64,000 bases of DNA from Haloarcula salinisoli. GTDB taxonomy: Archaea; Halobacteriota; Halobacteria; Halobacteriales; Haloarculaceae. The DNA is taken from NCBI RefSeq assembly GCF_019599405.1, contig NZ_RKLQ01000001.1, positions 496,001 to 560,000 on the forward strand, written 5' to 3'. The notes under the pieces were generated by a model that was not told the origin of the DNA, did not search any database, and saw only the letters and a program-made list of their open reading frames with translations. Position 1 is the stretch's first letter. Each line of letters opens with the position of its first letter. Below are positions 49,013 through 57,740 of this stretch, piece after piece. The position numbers and the translations under genes were made by a program.

Positions 49013-50203
49013 CTAGTCGTCGCTCTCGGCGACCTCGCGGCCGCTATCTACAGTCTCCTCACCCAGCAACTCCTCGCGGTGTTCGTCCAGCAGCGGTGCC
49101 CGGCCCCGCGGTTGTGGCATCGTCTCGGACATCTTGATTGGGCTCCCGGCGATGGTCATCGGCTCGTCGGCGCCGGGCTGGCTGACATCGGCGAGCATCC
49201 CGCGGTCGTGGACGTGGGGGTCCGCGAAGATGTCGGCGGTGTTCTGGACTGGTGCGGCGGGAACGCGGCCGTCGAGTCGTTCGAGAATCTCAACCGACTC
49301 GTGGTCGCGAGTCCAGTCCGCAATCTCCGCCCGAAGTGAGTCCCGATTGGCCAGCCGGCTGGCGGCGTCCGGATAGTCGGCCGCCAGGTCGGGCCGGTCC
49401 ACCGCCTCACACAGCGTCGCCCAGTGGCCGTCGGAAAAGGCGGCGATGACGACGTAGCCGTCGCTGGCCTCGAAGGCGTCGTAGGGGAAGAGTGTGGGGT
49501 GAGAGTTGCCCTGGCGCGTGGGTGACTCGCCGTCACAGGAGTACTGGTAGACGGCGCGTTCGGCCAGCGAGACCATACAGTCGTACATCGCGGTGTCGAC
49601 GTACTGGCCCTCATCGGTGCGCTCGCGGTGATGAATCGCCGCCAGAATCCCCACCGCGTTGAGTGCGGCGGTGAAGATATCGCCGACGCCCGGGCCGACC
49701 TTCGTCGGCGGCCCGTCTTCCTGGCCGGTAATCTCCATCACGCCGCCCAACGCCTGCGCGATGAGGTCGAAGGAGGGCTGACCCTGCCGGTCCGTCTCGC
49801 CCGTGCGCGGGTCGCCGAAGCCACGAATCGAGGAGTAGATGAGCTGTGGATTGTGCTCTTTCAGCGTCTCGTAGCCACAGCCGAATTTCTCCATCGTCCC
49901 GGCTTTGAAGTTCTCGACGACCACGTCGGCCCGTTCGACCAGCGAGAGAAAGGCCTCGCGGTCGGCGTCGGTCCGGAGGTCCAGCTCCAGCGAGCGCTTG
50001 CCGCGGTTCACACTCTGGAAGTAGCCGCCGTAGGCCTCCGACTCGGCGTCGTCGACGTACGGCGGGTTCGCGCGGATGAGGTCGCCGCCGGGGCGTTCGA
50101 CCTTTACCACGTCCGCACCCATGTCCGCGAGCAACATCGTACAGTACGGCCCGGCGAGCACCTGCGTCAGGTCGAGCACCCGCAGGTCGGCAAGCGCGCT
50201 CAT
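49013..50203 (-). CDS. mct: succinyl-CoA:mesaconate CoA-transferase (family III)
   Basis: 396 aa from MSALADLRVLDL (50203). CoA-transferase family III fold: VLDLTQVLAGPYCTMLLADMG (about 8-28), GADVVKVERPGGDL, NRGKRSLELDLRT and the catalytic-Asp region KVGPGVGDIFTAA (Asp about 172). In the methylaspartate cycle this enzyme transfers CoA from succinyl-CoA to mesaconate. Divergent from the mam-mal-mch-mcl operon by 121 bp with TATA-like boxes for both. Other family III substrates are possible, but the gene neighbourhood fixes the role well. Confidence 0.85.
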   Translation of the reverse strand: MSALADLRVLDLTQVLAGPYCTMLLADMGADVVKVERPGGDLIRANPPYVDDAESEAYGGYFQSVNRGKRSLELDLRTDADREAFLSLVERADVVVENFKAGTMEKFGCGYETLKEHNPQLIYSSIRGFGDPRTGETDRQGQPSFDLIAQALGGVMEITGQEDGPPTKVGPGVGDIFTAALNAVGILAAIHHRERTDEGQYVDTAMYDCMVSLAERAVYQYSCDGESPTRQGNSHPTLFPYDAFEASDGYVVIAAFSDGHWATLCEAVDRPDLAADYPDAASRLANRDSLRAEIADWTRDHESVEILERLDGRVPAAPVQNTADIFADPHVHDRGMLADVSQPGADEPMTIAGSPIKMSETMPQPRGRAPLLDEHREELLGEETVDSGREVAESDD

Positions 50204-50246
50204 GGGCGAACCGAGTGACGGCGGGGTGATAAACTTTGGTGATAAA

Positions 50247-50298
50247 TCATTATAAATTCCTTTAGGGCGTATTATCATGAAAGACCATTAAGTTTATA
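50247..50298. promoter_or_regulatory. shared promoter region between mct and the mam operon
   Basis: On the plus strand TTTATA (50293-50298) is 27-32 bases before the mamA ATG (50325). On the minus strand TTTATAATG (50247-50255) is 44-52 bases before the mct ATG (50203). The surrounding 50-bp block is unusually A/T-rich for this genome. Both units of the pathway could thus be switched together. Confidence 0.6.
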
Positions 50299-50324
50299 CT
50301 CGCCCCGGAACCACGACAGAGCAC

Positions 50325-50765
50325 ATGCCCCGTACCGTCATCCTCGGCGTGATCGGCTCCGACGCACACGTCGTCGGTATCACGATTCTCGAGCAGGCGC
50401 TGTCGGCCGCTGGCTTCGAGGTCGTCAACCTCGGCGTCCAGACCTCACAGGCCGACTTCGTCGGCGCAGCCAAATCTCACGACGCCGAGGCGGTACTGGT
50501 ATCCTCCCTGTACGGGCACGCCCGACAGGACTGCGAGGGGTTCCACGACCGGCTCGCCGAGGCCGGCGTCGACGTGCCCACCTACGTCGGCGGGAACCTC
50601 GCCGTGGGGCAGGACGACTTCGAGAGCACGCGCGAGCAGTTCCGCGAGATGGGCTTCGACCGGGTCTTCGACGCCGAGACCGACCCGGAGGAGGCTATCG
50701 CCGCCCTGCGCCGTGACCTCAAGATAACGACCACAGAGGGCGAGCAGGTCAGGGTCGACGGCTGA
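50325..50765 (+). CDS. mamA: glutamate (methylaspartate) mutase, B12-binding subunit S
   Basis: 146 aa. Cobalamin-binding motif D13-A-H15-V-V-G18, then ITILEQALSAAGFEVVNLGVQT, SSLYGH and YVGGNL, the GlmS/MutS pattern. Together with subunit E it converts L-glutamate to L-threo-3-methylaspartate by a radical. The gene is named mamA in haloarchaeal studies; do not confuse it with glucosamine-6-phosphate synthase glmS. Two-base gap to mamB. Confidence 0.95.
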   Translation: MPRTVILGVIGSDAHVVGITILEQALSAAGFEVVNLGVQTSQADFVGAAKSHDAEAVLVSSLYGHARQDCEGFHDRLAEAGVDVPTYVGGNLAVGQDDFESTREQFREMGFDRVFDAETDPEEAIAALRRDLKITTTEGEQVRVDG

Positions 50766-50767
50766 CC

Positions 50768-52222
50768 ATGCCCCGTGATACGAAGCTGCCCGCCGACGAG
50801 CTACAGCGGGCCGCAAACGAGCTGCGCGACGACTGGCACACCGGCCGCGCCGTCGACTTCGAGGAGGCCGTCGCCTTCCACGAGTCCCTGCCGAAATCGA
50901 AGCGGTTCGCGCCGGTGCTGGAGTCGGCCGACGCGCCACTGCTCCAGCCCCGCGCCGGCGTCCCCTGTCTGGAAGCCCAGATAGACCTCCTGCGGTATCT
51001 CCAGGAGGAAGGCGGCGCCGACCTGCTGCCGACGACCATCGATTCGTACACGCGGGACAACCAGTACGAGAAAGCGGAGGAGGGGCTCGCGGCCTCCAGA
51101 AACAGCGACAGCGACGAGCTCAACGGCTTCCCCGCCGTGAATCACGGCGTCGAGGACTGCAGGCGGCTCGTCAGGGCGCTGGACGCCCCTATCGAGGTGC
51201 GCCACGGCACCCCCGACGCGCGGCTGCTGGCGATGGTCACCCTCGCGGGCGGCTTCCAGTCCTTCGAGGGCGGCCCCATCTCGTACAACATCCCCTACAC
51301 CAAACGCCACGACCTCGAGACGACCATCGAGCACTGGCAGTTCGTCGACCGGCTCTGTGGCGCCTACACGGAGCGCGGCGTCACCATCAACCGCGAGCCC
51401 TTTGGCCCCCTCACTGGCACCCTCGTCCCGCCCTGCATCGCTATCGCGGTGATGCTCATCGAGGGGCAGCTCGCGGCCACACAGGGCGTGCGCTCGCTTA
51501 CACTGGGCTACGGCCAGGTCGGCAACCTCGTCCAGGACGTGGCTGCGCTGCGGGCACTGCGGAAACTGGGCGAGGAGTACCTCCCCGACCCCGTCACCGT
51601 CACCACCGTCTTCCACGAGTGGATGGGCGGCTTCCCGCCCGACGAGGCCCGCGCCAACGGCGTCATCAGCCTCGGCGGGGCGACGGCCGCGGTCGCGAAG
51701 CCGGACAAGGTCATCACGAAGTCCGCACAGGAGTTCCAGGGCGTCCCCACGAAGGAGGCCAACGCCGCCGGCCTGCGCACCACGAGACAGCTTATCGATA
51801 TGATGATAGAGCAAGACATCGACCTCGGCGGTATCGACGACGAACAGCGGCTCATCGAGCGGGCCACGCGGGCTCTCATCGACGCCATCGAACAGGCCGG
51901 TGACGGCGACGTGGCCCGTGGCGTCGTCGCCGCCTTCGACAGCGGCGAGATGGACGTCCCCTTCGCTCCCTCCGACGCGGCGGCGGGCGCGGTCCTGCCC
52001 GCCCGTGACGACGACGGCCGCGTGCGAATTTTCAACTTCGCCGACCTCGCCCTGCCGGCGGATATCAAGGAGATTCACAAGGCGAAACTCGGCGAGCGCG
52101 CCCAGACCGAGGGCCGTGACCAGTCGTTCCGGATGGTCGCCGACGACGTCGACGCCATCAGCGACGGGAAGCTGATTGGACGACCCGCCGGTCACCGGGG
52201 AGGTGCCAGCGATGCGGATTGA
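50768..52222 (+). CDS. mamB: glutamate (methylaspartate) mutase, catalytic subunit E
   Basis: 484 aa, the family's normal length (about 480). Barrel regions: LLQPRAGVPCLEAQIDLLRYL (about 59-79), FPAVNHGVEDCRRLV (glutamate site Arg region, about 120-134), MVTLAGGFQSFEGGPISYNIPY (about 157-178), HWQFVDRLCGAY (about 190) and GGATAAVAKPDKVITKSAQE (about 305-324). It holds the glutamate substrate and the adenosyl radical. Its stop overlaps mal by 11 bp. Confidence 0.95.
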   Translation: MPRDTKLPADELQRAANELRDDWHTGRAVDFEEAVAFHESLPKSKRFAPVLESADAPLLQPRAGVPCLEAQIDLLRYLQEEGGADLLPTTIDSYTRDNQYEKAEEGLAASRNSDSDELNGFPAVNHGVEDCRRLVRALDAPIEVRHGTPDARLLAMVTLAGGFQSFEGGPISYNIPYTKRHDLETTIEHWQFVDRLCGAYTERGVTINREPFGPLTGTLVPPCIAIAVMLIEGQLAATQGVRSLTLGYGQVGNLVQDVAALRALRKLGEEYLPDPVTVTTVFHEWMGGFPPDEARANGVISLGGATAAVAKPDKVITKSAQEFQGVPTKEANAAGLRTTRQLIDMMIEQDIDLGGIDDEQRLIERATRALIDAIEQAGDGDVARGVVAAFDSGEMDVPFAPSDAAAGAVLPARDDDGRVRIFNFADLALPADIKEIHKAKLGERAQTEGRDQSFRMVADDVDAISDGKLIGRPAGHRGGASDAD

Positions 52223-53588
52223 ATCGATTCGGGCGATTCCCGGACTCTCGGGTTTCTTCTTCGACGACCAGCGGGCCATCAAAGCGGGCGCCACCCAGCG
52301 CGGGTTCGCCTACGACGGCCCGCCCAAGACCGCGGGGTTCGACAGGGTCCGCGAGGCCGGTGAGTCCCTCATCGTCGAACTCGAACTCGCCGACGGGAGC
52401 GTAGTCACCGGTGATTGTGCCGCGGTGCAGTATTCGGGCGCCGGCGGTCGGGACCCCCTCTTTCGGGCCAGCGAGTACCGGCCCGTCGTCGAGGGGACCG
52501 TCGCCGACGCGCTCCGGGGCCGGGACGCGACGCTGTTCCGGGACAACGCGGAGACGCTCGAAGCCATCGCCCCCCAGCGCTCCGGCGGCGACCGCCTGCA
52601 CACGGCGGTCCGCTACGGCGTCTCCCAGGCCCTGCTGAACGCCGCGGCCCGCGCTCGCGGCTGCACCCCCACCGACGTGCTCGCGGCGGCCTACGACACC
52701 GACCCCGCGACTGCGCCGGTCCCCGTCTTCGGCCAGTCGGGCGACGAGCGACGGACCAACGCCGAGAAGATGCTGATCAAAGGCGTTCCCGTACTTCCCC
52801 ACGGCCTGTTCAACAGCGTCGAGAAGGTCGGGGAGACGGGCGAGGGGTTGCGCGACTATCTCGCGTGGCTGGCCGACCGGGCCGACGCGCTCGGCCCCGC
52901 CAGCTACGCGCCGCGGTTCCACGTCGACGTCTACGGCATCCTCGGTGAGATATTCGGCCCGCCGTACGACCGCAGCGAGGTGACGGAGTACTTCGACTCG
53001 CTGCGCGAGGCCGCCGCGCCTTACCCGCTTCAGGTCGAGGGCCCGATGGACGCCGGGAGCCGCGAGGCCCAGATAGCACGTATGGCCGAACTCCGTGACG
53101 GACTCGCCAGTGCTGGCGTCGCCGTCGACATCGTCGCCGACGAGTGGTGCAACACGTTCGACGACGTGCGAGCGTTCGTCGACGCGGGCGCCGCCGACGT
53201 GGTCCAGATAAAGACGCCCGATCTGGGCGGTATCCAGCGCTCTGCGGAGGCAGTGCTGTACTGCGACGGCACCGACACACGCGCGTATCTCGGCGGCACC
53301 TGCAACGAGACGGTCACCTCCGCGCGGGCCTGTGCCCACGTCGCGCTGGCGACCGACGCCGCGCAAGTGCTCGCAAAGCCCGGGATGGGCTTCGACGAGG
53401 GGTTCATGGTCGTCACGAACGAGATGCGGCGGACACTCGCTCGGTCGAGCGGCGCCGCTCCGGGCCGGCCGTCTACCGACCGGCCGGGTAGCGCGGAACG
53501 AAGTTCCGCGGACCATTCGAGCGGGCAGAGCCCGCGAGAAGACGGCGATGGCGAGGCCCGGTCCACGGGGGGTGCTGGCGATGACTGA
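52212..53588 (+). CDS. mal: methylaspartate ammonia-lyase with unusual C-terminal tail
   Basis: 458 aa, against about 413 for typical enzymes. Enolase-fold enzyme forming mesaconate and ammonia from 3-methylaspartate. Visible: N-terminal capping domain, PVFGQSGDERRTNAEKMLI (about 177-195), the Mg2+ ligands D239 in HVDVYGILGEIFG and E275 in VEGPMD, and the catalytic Lys in VVQIKTPDLGGIQ (about 332-344). The normal protein ends near MVVTNEMRRTLA; about 45 residues follow (ARSSGAAPG to GGAGDD), rich in Gly/Ser/Asp, encoded by DNA with two hairpins (53492-53538). The tail removes the original stop and creates an 8-bp overlap with mch. Confidence 0.92.
   Translation: MRIESIRAIPGLSGFFFDDQRAIKAGATQRGFAYDGPPKTAGFDRVREAGESLIVELELADGSVVTGDCAAVQYSGAGGRDPLFRASEYRPVVEGTVADALRGRDATLFRDNAETLEAIAPQRSGGDRLHTAVRYGVSQALLNAAARARGCTPTDVLAAAYDTDPATAPVPVFGQSGDERRTNAEKMLIKGVPVLPHGLFNSVEKVGETGEGLRDYLAWLADRADALGPASYAPRFHVDVYGILGEIFGPPYDRSEVTEYFDSLREAAAPYPLQVEGPMDAGSREAQIARMAELRDGLASAGVAVDIVADEWCNTFDDVRAFVDAGAADVVQIKTPDLGGIQRSAEAVLYCDGTDTRAYLGGTCNETVTSARACAHVALATDAAQVLAKPGMGFDEGFMVVTNEMRRTLARSSGAAPGRPSTDRPGSAERSSADHSSGQSPREDGDGEARSTGGAGDD
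53492..53538. repeat. two hairpins inside the 3' end of mal
   Basis: CGCGGAAC-GAA-GTTCCGCG (53492-53510, 8+3+8 perfect) and CGAGCGGGC-AGA-GCCCGCGAG (53518-53538, 21 nt, six central pairs plus one outer). They lie in the non-conserved tail of mal. The 3-nt loops GAA and AGA and the 19-21-nt size match hairpins elsewhere in the window. Confidence 0.85.
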
Positions 53589-54705
53589 CTGGTCGGCGCC
53601 CGACGCCATCGACTGTGCGGACGAGCAGGTGTTTCAGACGCTGCTCGACCGCGTCGAGACCCGCGAGAAGGGTAACTACTTCGAGTACTTCGCCGAGGGC
53701 GACGAGATTCACCACGACCCTGGCCTGCGACTCAGCCAGCACGGCAACGAGGAGTGGATGGGCCAGACGCTGAACCACGACCCCGCCTACTGGCGGCCGG
53801 ACGACGCCCGCGAGCGCGGGTTCGACGAACCGCCGGCCCATCCTGACTACCTGCTGGCCTGCGTGATGGGTATCACCGTCGAGGACCTCTCGGAGAAGGG
53901 CGGCTACTTCCTCGGTCGCACCGACGTTACCTTCCACCGGACGGCCTATCCGGGCACCGAACTCGACGTGACTTCGACGGTGGTCGACACCCGAACGTCC
54001 TCCTCGCGACCCGACTACGGTATCGTCACGTGGGAGAGCGTCGGCCGGGACCGCGAGACCGGCGAGGAACTGGTCGCCTACGAGCGGACGAACATGATTC
54101 CGCGGCGGGAACCCGTCGCATCCGACGGGGGCGAGCGGCAGCGGTCAGCCGCGCGCGCCGATGGAAGTGGTGCCGTCGCCGACGAAAGTTCCCCGTCCGA
54201 GGCCGCCACGCCCGACCTGCCATCGACGCTTGTCGCGCCCGAGGGCGGCACCTTCGAGGACTTCCGCGTCGCACTGGAGCGAGCGCGGGACAACGGCGCT
54301 GCGGTCGCCTACCGTCACGAACGGGGCCGGACGATGGACGAGCGCCTCGTCGCCGGCCTCCCGCTCGCGACGCTCAACACCGCTCGCCAGCACCACAACC
54401 GAGACGTGATGGCCGACTCGCCGTCTGGCGATATCGTCGCCTACGGGGACGTGACCCGCTCCATCGCGCTGGCACACGCCCGCTCTGACGAGGCGACCTT
54501 CCGGGAACGGCGCTTCGAGAACGAGCGCTTCCACGACTTCGTCACGCTCGGGGACACGATCTACGGCTTCAGCCGCGTGCTCGACTGCGACGGCGAGGCC
54601 GGTCCCGACCACACCGGCGCGGTGACCTTCGAACACGTCGCGTTCAATCAGGACAGCACCCCGGTCTACAGCGGCCGGCGAACCGCACTCATCACCCGAC
54701 AATGA
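53581..54705 (+). CDS. mch: mesaconyl-CoA (2-methylfumaryl-CoA) hydratase
   Basis: 374 aa, double-hotdog MaoC-like hydratase. First hotdog: NYFEYFAEGDEIHHDPGLRLS (about 33-53), GYFLGRTDVTFHRTAYPGTEL (about 105-125); second: AGLPLATLNTARQHHNRDVMADS (about 257-279) and IVAYGDVTRSIALAHARSD. Converts mesaconyl-C1-CoA to beta-methylmalyl-CoA. Between the two halves is a poorly conserved linker (about 185-220) rich in Ser/Gly/Ala. Operon fourth gene; overlaps mal by 8 bp and mcl by 4 bp. Confidence 0.93.
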   Translation: MTDWSAPDAIDCADEQVFQTLLDRVETREKGNYFEYFAEGDEIHHDPGLRLSQHGNEEWMGQTLNHDPAYWRPDDARERGFDEPPAHPDYLLACVMGITVEDLSEKGGYFLGRTDVTFHRTAYPGTELDVTSTVVDTRTSSSRPDYGIVTWESVGRDRETGEELVAYERTNMIPRREPVASDGGERQRSAARADGSGAVADESSPSEAATPDLPSTLVAPEGGTFEDFRVALERARDNGAAVAYRHERGRTMDERLVAGLPLATLNTARQHHNRDVMADSPSGDIVAYGDVTRSIALAHARSDEATFRERRFENERFHDFVTLGDTIYGFSRVLDCDGEAGPDHTGAVTFEHVAFNQDSTPVYSGRRTALITRQ

Positions 54706-55742
54706 CACGACTCTGCCGAACCTTCCAGACAGCACCAGCCGCCGTTCCACGAGACAACAGCGCGAAGTTCTTAGACTCCGGTCTGACGAGCGAGGGCTTT
54801 TCCACCCCCGACTGGCTCGTCCCCGACATCGAGGACGGGACCGCCCCGTCGATGAAAGCCGAGGCGGTCGACAACATCGTGGACCGGCTTCCCGACCACG
54901 CCCCGGACTTCGCTGGTGAGATACTCCCCCGCGTCGAGTGGGCCTACGACGACCCCGAGTTCCGTGACCGGGGTACCGAACAGGTCCACCGGCTCGCGAG
55001 CGAGGTGGGCGAGCACCTCGACGGTATCGTCTTCCCGAAGGTCGGACGGGTCGAGGACGTGCGCGAGGCAGCCGGGATGCTCGCCGAGGCCGAACGCGAG
55101 GCCGGCCTCGACGACGGCGCGCTGGATATGGCTATCATCCTCGAAACCGCGCCCGCCCGCTCGGACCTGGGGGAAATCTGCGCGTTCGCGGCCGACTCGC
55201 GGCTCGCCGGCCTGGTCTTCGGGCCGGTCGATTACACGGCGGAACTGGGCGGCCGCGCGCTCCACGGCGAGCGTCCGCGCTGGGACGGCCTGCTCGAAGC
55301 GCTATCGAACGAGACCAGCGCCGCCGGCGTCGTCGCCATCGGCGGCCCCTTCGACCAGCTGTTTCACGAGCGGGCCGGCGTCACCTACTACAACGCCGAA
55401 GGGTACGCCGACCAGGTCGAACACGAGGCCACCATCGGTATCGACGGCTCGTGGTCGCTCCATCCCAAACAGACTGCCCAGGCCAACCGAATCCATATGC
55501 CCAGTACCGACGAGCTGGACCGGGACCTCACGAAGATCGAGGCGTTCAACGAGGCCAAACGCGAGGGCACCGGCGCCGTCGTCGTGGAGGGGCAGATGGT
55601 CGACGAGGCCACCTACAAGAACTTCGCCAACACCGTCCTGCAGGTGCGGGCCATCGACGAGACCCACCCCGCACAGACGGGCGAGTTCTACGACGCCGAC
55701 CTGCTGGAGCGGGCCCTCTCGGTCGAGCTGGTGTTCAACTGA
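54702..55742 (+). CDS. mcl: L-malyl-CoA/beta-methylmalyl-CoA lyase (CitE-like)
   Basis: 346 aa, HpcH/HpaI-CitE fold. Motifs: PDWLVPDIEDGTAPSMKAEA (about 36-55), the Mg2+ ligand Glu in MAIILETAPA (about 142-151), GLVFGPVDYTAELGG (about 170-184) and IDGSWSLHPKQTAQANRIH (about 246-264). Cleaves beta-methylmalyl-CoA to glyoxylate and propionyl-CoA. Glyoxylate then joins acetyl-CoA through a separate malate synthase, absent here. Last gene of the operon. Confidence 0.92.
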   Translation: MTRLCRTFQTAPAAVPRDNSAKFLDSGLTSEGFSTPDWLVPDIEDGTAPSMKAEAVDNIVDRLPDHAPDFAGEILPRVEWAYDDPEFRDRGTEQVHRLASEVGEHLDGIVFPKVGRVEDVREAAGMLAEAEREAGLDDGALDMAIILETAPARSDLGEICAFAADSRLAGLVFGPVDYTAELGGRALHGERPRWDGLLEALSNETSAAGVVAIGGPFDQLFHERAGVTYYNAEGYADQVEHEATIGIDGSWSLHPKQTAQANRIHMPSTDELDRDLTKIEAFNEAKREGTGAVVVEGQMVDEATYKNFANTVLQVRAIDETHPAQTGEFYDADLLERALSVELVFN

Positions 55743-55806
55743 GCGAGTTGTCTCACCAGAACTTCGGCGCGTTTTCGACCGAGTACGTAAGTATCGCGAG
55801 TGTCAA

Positions 55807-56268
55807 ATGGCTAACTGTATGGAAGAAATCGAACTCGGTCAGGCGACAATCGTCTACGAGGGTACCGACGGCGAGACCGTCGAGGAGACACTCGACAACG
55901 AGGAAATAGTGTACGCTCGCGACCACTGGCACGTCCACACCGGCACCGACGAGGACGGCAACGACCTGATGACACAGATTCCCAAAGAGCGCGTCCACCG
56001 GGTCGACCGGAACGTCGAGAAGTTCGAGGACCAGGCCGGGACCGTCCGCCGGCGGGTCGAATCGCTGGCCAGCGACCTCCGCGAACGGATTCCGGTCGAC
56101 GTCGGCAACGGCGGCCGCCGGGAGACGATGCAGCCCGAGACAGGTCAACAGGAGGAGGCGCGAACGATTCCCGTCGACGACGGCGGGGCACACGAGCAGG
56201 GCGCTGCGGAAGCACAATCGGACGCCGGACCCGACGTGGGGGCCGACGACGATTCCGAAGAGAAGTGA
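55807..56268 (+). CDS. haloarchaeal hypothetical protein with acidic tail
   Basis: 153 aa (alternative start at 55819, MEEIELGQAT, four codons in). A beta-rich N-terminus EEIELGQATIVYEGTDGETV, then IVYARDHWHVHTGTDEDGND, helical QIPKERVHRVDRNVEKFEDQAGT, and a disordered acidic tail after about residue 95. The fold looks like a PRC-barrel or a small beta barrel; no family is certain. Probably a separate unit from the mam operon, as 64 bp separate them. Confidence 0.65.
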   Translation: MANCMEEIELGQATIVYEGTDGETVEETLDNEEIVYARDHWHVHTGTDEDGNDLMTQIPKERVHRVDRNVEKFEDQAGTVRRRVESLASDLRERIPVDVGNGGRRETMQPETGQQEEARTIPVDDGGAHEQGAAEAQSDAGPDVGADDDSEEK

Positions 56269-56305
56269 CGCGGCGCAGATAGCCACCCGGTCGCCCACGC
56301 CGGTA

Positions 56306-57424
56306 CTATCGGAAGTACTCGACCAGCCGCTCGGCTGCCGTCTCGACCCGCGGGGTCGTCAACGAGAACCGCAGCCAGTCGGCACGGGCGTCCCCGAAGG
56401 CCGCGCCCGGCATCCCCGCGACACCGGCGTCGTCTACGAGCACCTCGGCGTTCTCGAACGTCCCCGGGAACTCCGGGAACCGGGCCAGCACGTAGAAACC
56501 ACCGTCGGGACGGGTGTAGGTTGCGCCCGTCGCGTCGAGGGCTCCACAGAACGTCTCGATGCGGGCCCGGAGCCGGTCGCGGGCGGCCTCGTAATACGCC
56601 GAATCGGTCGTCTCCATCGCCCGCTCGACGGCGTACTGTGCCGGCCGCGAGCCGCTGACGTTCGTCAGCATATGCCGCGTCGTCGCCCGGTCGACGAGCT
56701 CCCCTGTCGGGCCATCCGTCGGCGGGAAGACGGCGTAGCCCACCCGAAAGCCGGTGATGGCCATCGACTTCGAGAAGGCGTTCGTGGCGACGACGTTCGG
56801 CGAGCCGATATCGAGCGCCGAGGCGAACCGCCCCGAGTAATCGAACTGGTCGTACACCTCATCGGAGACGAGCAGGGCGTCGTTGTCCTCGGCGACGGTG
56901 GCAAAGGCCGCCATCGCGTCGGCGTCGTACACCGCGCCGGTGGGGTTGTTGGGCGAGTTGACGACGACGACCGCCGTCTCCGAACTCGCCGCCCCCCGCA
57001 CCGCGTCGGGGTCTAACCGGCCATCGTCGGCGACCGGGACGAACGTCGTCTCGGCGTCGAGGAAGTTCGCCCGGCCGGCGTAGTAGGGGTAGACCGGGTC
57101 GGCAAGCAGTATCTCCTCGCCGTCGAACTGGTCGAGGCCACCGGTCATCGCGAGGTGGTTGGCCTCGCCCGCGCCGTTCGTGACGACGATTCGGTCCGCA
57201 TCGACGCCGTGGCGATTGGCGATTCGCTCGCGGAGACCTCGGAGGCCCCGGCTCGGGGCGTACTGAAAGTCCGCCGGATCGCCGTCGGCGTACTCGCGCA
57301 GGCCCGCACGGACCCCTGCCGGGGGGTCCCAGTCCGGGCTGCCCGAGACCATGTCGACCACGTCCCGGTCGGCGCGGGCGGCGTACTGCATGACCCGGTA
57401 GAACTGCGGGGTCTCGTAATCCAT
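56306..57424 (-). CDS. PLP-dependent aminotransferase, class I/II
   Basis: 372 aa. Fold type I motifs: substrate and phosphate loops VTNGAGEANHLAMTGGLDQF, then VVVNSPNNPTGAVYDADAM (about 152-170), SDEVYDQFDYSG (about 186-197), the Schiff-base Lys in TNAFSKSMAITGFRVGYAV (about 213-231), and a final W-LRFSLTTPR with the carboxylate-binding Arg. Aspartate/aromatic-type transaminase; the substrate is not fixed. The small N-terminus MDYETPQFYRVMQYA is as in haloarchaeal homologues. Confidence 0.92.
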   Translation of the reverse strand: MDYETPQFYRVMQYAARADRDVVDMVSGSPDWDPPAGVRAGLREYADGDPADFQYAPSRGLRGLRERIANRHGVDADRIVVTNGAGEANHLAMTGGLDQFDGEEILLADPVYPYYAGRANFLDAETTFVPVADDGRLDPDAVRGAASSETAVVVVNSPNNPTGAVYDADAMAAFATVAEDNDALLVSDEVYDQFDYSGRFASALDIGSPNVVATNAFSKSMAITGFRVGYAVFPPTDGPTGELVDRATTRHMLTNVSGSRPAQYAVERAMETTDSAYYEAARDRLRARIETFCGALDATGATYTRPDGGFYVLARFPEFPGTFENAEVLVDDAGVAGMPGAAFGDARADWLRFSLTTPRVETAAERLVEYFR

Positions 57425-57465
57425 ACCGGGTCTGGGCAGGCCGACGGCCTTTGCTCTTCGGTGTG

Positions 57466-57609
57466 CTACTGTCGGATGTACAGTGTCACCAGCCCGACTA
57501 CGAGGAGGAGTATCCCCCAGAACAGGTCTGTCCCCGGCAGAAAGCCCAGCAGCAGTGTGACGATACCTGAAGAGACGAGCGACCAGCCGACCGTCGTCTG
57601 ATAGGCCAT
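57466..57609 (-). CDS. 47-aa two-helix membrane protein
   Basis: MAYQTTVGWSLVSSGIVTLL opens with one hydrophobic helix (about 8-24), a turn F-L-P-G-T-D-L-F, and GILLLVVGLVTLYI (about 32-45). High-confidence hydrophobic pattern, normal codon use, 41 bp from the aminotransferase start, same strand. Too short for most gene finders. No family recognised. Confidence 0.6.
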   Translation of the reverse strand: MAYQTTVGWSLVSSGIVTLLLGFLPGTDLFWGILLLVVGLVTLYIRQ

Positions 57610-57667
57610 ATGACACGTTTGTCGGCGAGACGGAAAGCTCTCCGGACTGTGTGTCGGTGTGGCGTCG

Positions 57668-57713
57668 CGAAAAAAGGCGCAAATCAGGCGGTCCGCGGGG
57701 TCTTCCGCCCCGC
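57668..57713 (-). terminator. hairpin and T-run after the MscS gene
   Basis: On the minus strand GCGGGG (57708-57713 side) pairs with CCCCGC (57695-57700 side) with a 7-base loop, followed by TTTTTT (57670-57675). It is 28-46 bases after the stop of the MscS gene. Confidence 0.5.
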
Positions 57714-57740
57714 TCACGTGGGCCGAGGGACCTGCCCTCG

